The notes beneath the pieces were generated by a model, which was not told the DNA's origin, did not search any database, and saw only the letters and a list, made by a program, of their open reading frames with translations. Shown here piece after piece: positions 61,171 through 64,000 of a stretch of 64,000 bases of DNA (position 1 is its first letter; the number at the start of each line of letters is the position of its first letter). This DNA comes from CAVWSM01 sp963798505 (GTDB lineage Bacteria; Actinomycetota; Actinomycetes; Jiangellales; Jiangellaceae), in the NCBI GenBank assembly GCA_963798505.1, contig CAWCTX010000018.1, positions 186,001-250,000 on the forward strand. Reading direction: 5' to 3'. Both the position numbers and the translations under genes were made by a program.

Positions 61171-62811
61171 GTGACCGCGACGGCAAGGCGAGCCGGGACT
61201 GCTTCGAGCACGGTGCTCATCACACTTGCGTCCGCCCAGTTCCTGATGACGCTGGACAGCTCGGTGATGAACGTGTCGATCGCCACCGTCGCCAAGGATG
61301 TGGGCACGACCGTCACCGGGATCCAGACCGCGATCACGCTGTACACGCTGGTGATGGCGTCGCTGATGATCACTGGGGGCAGGATCGGGGCGATCGTAGG
61401 CCGGAAACGGGCGTTCACGATCGGGTGCGTGATCTACGGCGTCGGCTCCTTCGTCACCGCAATCTCCCAAAACCTGGCGACGCTGGTGATCGGCTGGTCG
61501 TTCCTCGAAGGTGTCGGTGCCGCGCTGATCATGCCCGCGGTGGTCGCACTGGTGGCCTCGAACTTCGATCGGACGGACCGCCCCCGGGCATACGGCCTGG
61601 TCGCCTCGGCCGGCGCAATCGCGGTGGCGGCCGGTCCGCTCATCGGCGGACTGTTCACGACGTATGCCTCCTGGCGGTGGGTGTTCGCCGGCGAGGTGCT
61701 CGTCGTTCTGGTCATTCTTGGCTTGGCCCGGCGGATGGCGGATACGCCTCCAGAGCAGGGTGCGCGCATGGACCTCATGGGGACGGCGCTCTCGGCGCTC
61801 GGTCTCGGGCTGGTGGTGTACGGCGTCATTCGCTCGGGCAGCTGGGGTTTCGTGTTGCCGAAACCCGGCGCCCCCGAGTGGCTGTCTCTCTCGCCGGTCA
61901 TCTGGCTGATCCTTGCCGGCGGTTGCGTCCTGGTCGCCTTCCTCGGCTGGGAGCGGCACCGCCTTGATCACGGAAAGGCGGCGCTCATCGATCCGGCCAT
62001 GCTGAAGAACCGGCTGCTGCGTGGCGGCCTCACGTCGTTCTTCTTCCAATACGTTCTGCAGGCAGGCCTGTTCTTCACGGTCCCGCTGTTCCTGTCGGTC
62101 GCCCTCGGACTGTCGGCCATCGCGACGGGCGTACGGTTGCTCCCCCTGTCGGTCACGCTGCTGCTCGCCGCGGCCGGGATACCGAAGCTGTTCCCGAATG
62201 CGTCGCCTCGCCGGGTCGTACGGCTCGGCTTCCTGGCGCTGTTCACCGGAATCGTGATCATGATCGCCCTACTCGACATCGGTGCCGGGCCCGAAATCGT
62301 CACCTGGCCGATGCTGCTCGCCGGGTTGGGCGTCGGGGCCCTTGCCTCCCAGCTTGGAAGCGTGACGGTGTCGGCCGTCCCGGACGAGCAGAGCGGTGAG
62401 GTAGGCGGGTTGCAGAACACCGTCACCAACCTGGGGGCGTCCATCGGCACAGCGCTGGCCGGCGCCGTCCTCATCTCCGCGCTCTCCGCGTCGTTCTTTA
62501 CCGGAATCCAAGACAACCCCGACATCCCCGAGGACCTGTCGTCGGCAGCCGAGGTCGAGCTGGCAAGTGGGATTCCCTTCATCTCCGACGCCGACCTCGG
62601 CCAAGCACTCGAGGACGCGGGTGTGCCAGCCGACACCGCGGACGCGATCGTCGAGGAGAACGAGCAGTCCCGACTGGACGGGCTACGCGCCTCGCTGTCC
62701 GTTCTGGCGATCTTCGCCTTGCTGGCGTTGCTCTTCTCGCGCGGCATGCCGACGCGCCAACCGGGTGCGGCCCCGCTGGATACTGGCGAATCGGCCTCGG
62801 TCAAGGGTTGA
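61171..62811 (+). CDS. DHA2-type MFS multidrug transporter
   Basis: An intact 546-residue major facilitator with 14 helices. LITLASAQFLMTLDSSVMNV has the DHA2 acidic motif; AITLYTLVMASLMITGGRIG, IVGRKRAFTIG (motif A-like) and GVGAALIMPAVVALVASNFD follow. Near the C-terminus, before the last helix, is an acidic segment of about 65 residues (IPEDLSSAAEVELASGIP) which is extracytoplasmic in relatives. Start GTG 61171 behind GAGGGAGGGA. Likely efflux of an unknown compound, with the TetR/hydrolase pair upstream. Confidence 0.92.
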   Translation: MTATARRAGTASSTVLITLASAQFLMTLDSSVMNVSIATVAKDVGTTVTGIQTAITLYTLVMASLMITGGRIGAIVGRKRAFTIGCVIYGVGSFVTAISQNLATLVIGWSFLEGVGAALIMPAVVALVASNFDRTDRPRAYGLVASAGAIAVAAGPLIGGLFTTYASWRWVFAGEVLVVLVILGLARRMADTPPEQGARMDLMGTALSALGLGLVVYGVIRSGSWGFVLPKPGAPEWLSLSPVIWLILAGGCVLVAFLGWERHRLDHGKAALIDPAMLKNRLLRGGLTSFFFQYVLQAGLFFTVPLFLSVALGLSAIATGVRLLPLSVTLLLAAAGIPKLFPNASPRRVVRLGFLALFTGIVIMIALLDIGAGPEIVTWPMLLAGLGVGALASQLGSVTVSAVPDEQSGEVGGLQNTVTNLGASIGTALAGAVLISALSASFFTGIQDNPDIPEDLSSAAEVELASGIPFISDADLGQALEDAGVPADTADAIVEENEQSRLDGLRASLSVLAIFALLALLFSRGMPTRQPGAAPLDTGESASVKG

Positions 62812-62884
62812 CGCCCAAGCGTGGCCACGAACCGGTTCTGACGTTTCGACGATGGAGTGAGCGGGGCCGCATTACTGTTCGGCC

Positions 62885-64000
62885 ATGCCGACCGCCTGCC
62901 CACGATGTGCCGCAGGCGCGCCCGAGGGGGCAAAGTTCTGCCTGGAGTGTGGAAGCTCGCTGGGTCTGCGTGCGTGTCCCTCGTGTGGCGCCATGTCCGA
63001 CCGTGGGCGCTTCTGTGGCGAGTGTGGGATGGCGCTCGAGGCCGCGACCAGCCAAGCGCAGCGGGTGGCGTCTGAGCCGACAGCTGAGCGGCGGATCACC
63101 ACCGTCCTCTTCGGGGACCTCGTCGGCTTCACGTCGCTCTCCGAGAACCGCGATGCAGAGGACGTCCGCGAGTTGCTGTCCCGATACTTTGCGGGCGCGC
63201 GGACGGTGGTCGAGCGGTACGGCGGGACCGTGGAGAAGTTCATCGGCGATGCGGTCATGGCTGTCTGGGGCGTGCCCACCGCCCATGAGGACGACGCCGA
63301 GCGCGCGGTCAGGTCCGGCCTCGAGCTGATCGGGATGACCGAGGCACTCGGCCAAGATGTCGGCGTGTCGGGCCTGAGCATGCGTGTCGGCCTGGTGACC
63401 GGTGAGGTCGCGGTGACGCTGGGCGCGACAGGTGAGGGCATGGTGGCAGGAGACGCGGTCAACACCGCGTCACGTGTGCAGTCCACCGCTAGTCCGGGAC
63501 GAGTCTGGGTTGACGACACCACGAGGGCCCTCACCTCCGCCGCGATCGCCTACGACGACGTTGGTGAGCGCGAGCTCAAAGGCAAGGCGCGCCCGGTCAG
63601 GTTGTTTGCTGCGCGTGCGGTCGTCGGGTCCGTGCGAGGGACGGAGAGGGTCGACGGGCTAGAGGCGCCGATCACCGGGCGGGGCCGCGAGTTGCGGCTG
63701 CTCAAGGAGCTGTTCCACTCGGCTGAAGGGTCCGTCCGCCCGTCACTCGTCGTCGTCGAGGGTGAGCCGGGGGTCGGTAAGTCACGCATCGGCTGGGAGT
63801 TTGAGAAATACATCGACGGGCTTTCAGCCAAAGTGCGCTGGCATCGTGGTCGTTGCCTGGCGTACGGCGACGGTGTCGCGTTCTGGGCGCTCGCCGAAGC
63901 CGTGCGCGCCCGCCTCGGACTCGTGGAGGAGGACACCGGCGCGGTCGTGGGCAAAGCGCTCGATGCTGGGCTTGATCGCTACGTGGCCGATCCTGAAGAG
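62885..64000 (+). CDS. Class III adenylate/guanylate cyclase with AAA ATPase region (partial)
   Basis: The gene leaves the window on the right; about 372 residues are seen. Two short zinc ribbons lie at the N-terminus (CPRCAAGAPEGAKFCLECG, then CPSCGAMSDRGRFCGECG). A class III cyclase domain follows: TVLFGDLVGFTSLSENRDAE and YGGTVEKFIGDAVMAVWGVP, with both metal aspartates, and VAGDAVNTASRVQSTASPG. Then a P-loop (VVEGEPGVGKSRIGWEF) begins a STAND-type ATPase, normally followed by a long helical region outside the window. Start ATG 62885. Ligand and output unknown. Confidence 0.9.
   Translation, partial: MPTACPRCAAGAPEGAKFCLECGSSLGLRACPSCGAMSDRGRFCGECGMALEAATSQAQRVASEPTAERRITTVLFGDLVGFTSLSENRDAEDVRELLSRYFAGARTVVERYGGTVEKFIGDAVMAVWGVPTAHEDDAERAVRSGLELIGMTEALGQDVGVSGLSMRVGLVTGEVAVTLGATGEGMVAGDAVNTASRVQSTASPGRVWVDDTTRALTSAAIAYDDVGERELKGKARPVRLFAARAVVGSVRGTERVDGLEAPITGRGRELRLLKELFHSAEGSVRPSLVVVEGEPGVGKSRIGWEFEKYIDGLSAKVRWHRGRCLAYGDGVAFWALAEAVRARLGLVEEDTGAVVGKALDAGLDRYVADPEE

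Overview
The window is very GC-rich with strong third-position GC bias. It carries genes typical of high-GC Gram-positive bacteria: a glycogen synthase/GlgC pair of the mycobacterial kind, GTP-dependent PEP carboxykinase, SoxR, split PntA subunits, a DUF222/13E12-type HNH remnant, DUF305 and DUF4239 proteins, and AbiEi/DUF559 proteins. This suggests an actinobacterium, most likely near Nocardioidaceae; the genus cannot be fixed from the sequence alone. No rRNA, CRISPR array, complete insertion sequence or prophage was seen. One tRNA gene is present, tRNA-Arg(ACG).

Layout. 0-2.3 kb: pntAA-pntA2-pntB (minus). 2.5-4.9 kb: secreted M6 metallopeptidase with many frame changes. 5-8.3 kb: SnoaL-like and F420-type proteins, then glycogen synthase and glgC. 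8.3-12.4 kb: LuxR-TPR regulator, flavoprotein monooxygenase, PIG-L deacetylase and a GNAT enzyme. 12.4-15.9 kb: a coupled VWA protein/AAA+ ATPase pair. 16-20.9 kb: HtrA-like protease, AbiEi/DUF559 protein, GT4 glycosyltransferase, M15 peptidase. 20.9-27.3 kb: SoxR with a recognisable SoxR box, YdeP-type molybdoenzyme, FdhD, a stomatin-like protein, a sirtuin and a lipoate ligase. 27.4-32.2 kb: DMT exporter, UbiA prenyltransferase, MerB-like protein, AlkZ-like protein, ChrA.

32.2-39.2 kb is the accessory, partly decayed stretch. It holds a duplicated non-coding module with DnaA-box-like words, a DUF305 lipoprotein, a LVIVD-repeat secreted protein, a truncated GyrI-like gene, small orphan ORFs, an HNH endonuclease tail and an apparent gene chimera. 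39.2-45 kb: MarR/MFS pair, ECF sigma/anti-sigma cluster, a 16S rRNA A1408 methyltransferase-like pseudogene and a DUF4239 protein. 45-52.6 kb: VOC/WYL and Lrp/LysE divergent pairs, small membrane proteins, VapBC, tRNA-Arg, a CPA2 antiporter. 52.8-57 kb: pckG, a large inverted repeat, an NCS1 permease and purine nucleoside phosphorylase. 57-64 kb: a large secreted repeat protein, a TetR/hydrolase/MFS cluster with a clear operator, and a class III cyclase-AAA protein cut by the window edge.

A recurring property is that many conserved genes change reading frame one or more times while both parts still read as good protein. Since this hits housekeeping genes (pntAA, glycogen synthase) as well as accessory genes, I read most of it as single-base indel errors in the source sequence. 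Gene ends and protein sequences at those points are therefore approximate. True decay is argued separately for a few loci: 36.2 kb, 38.4 kb, 38.7 kb and 43.4 kb.
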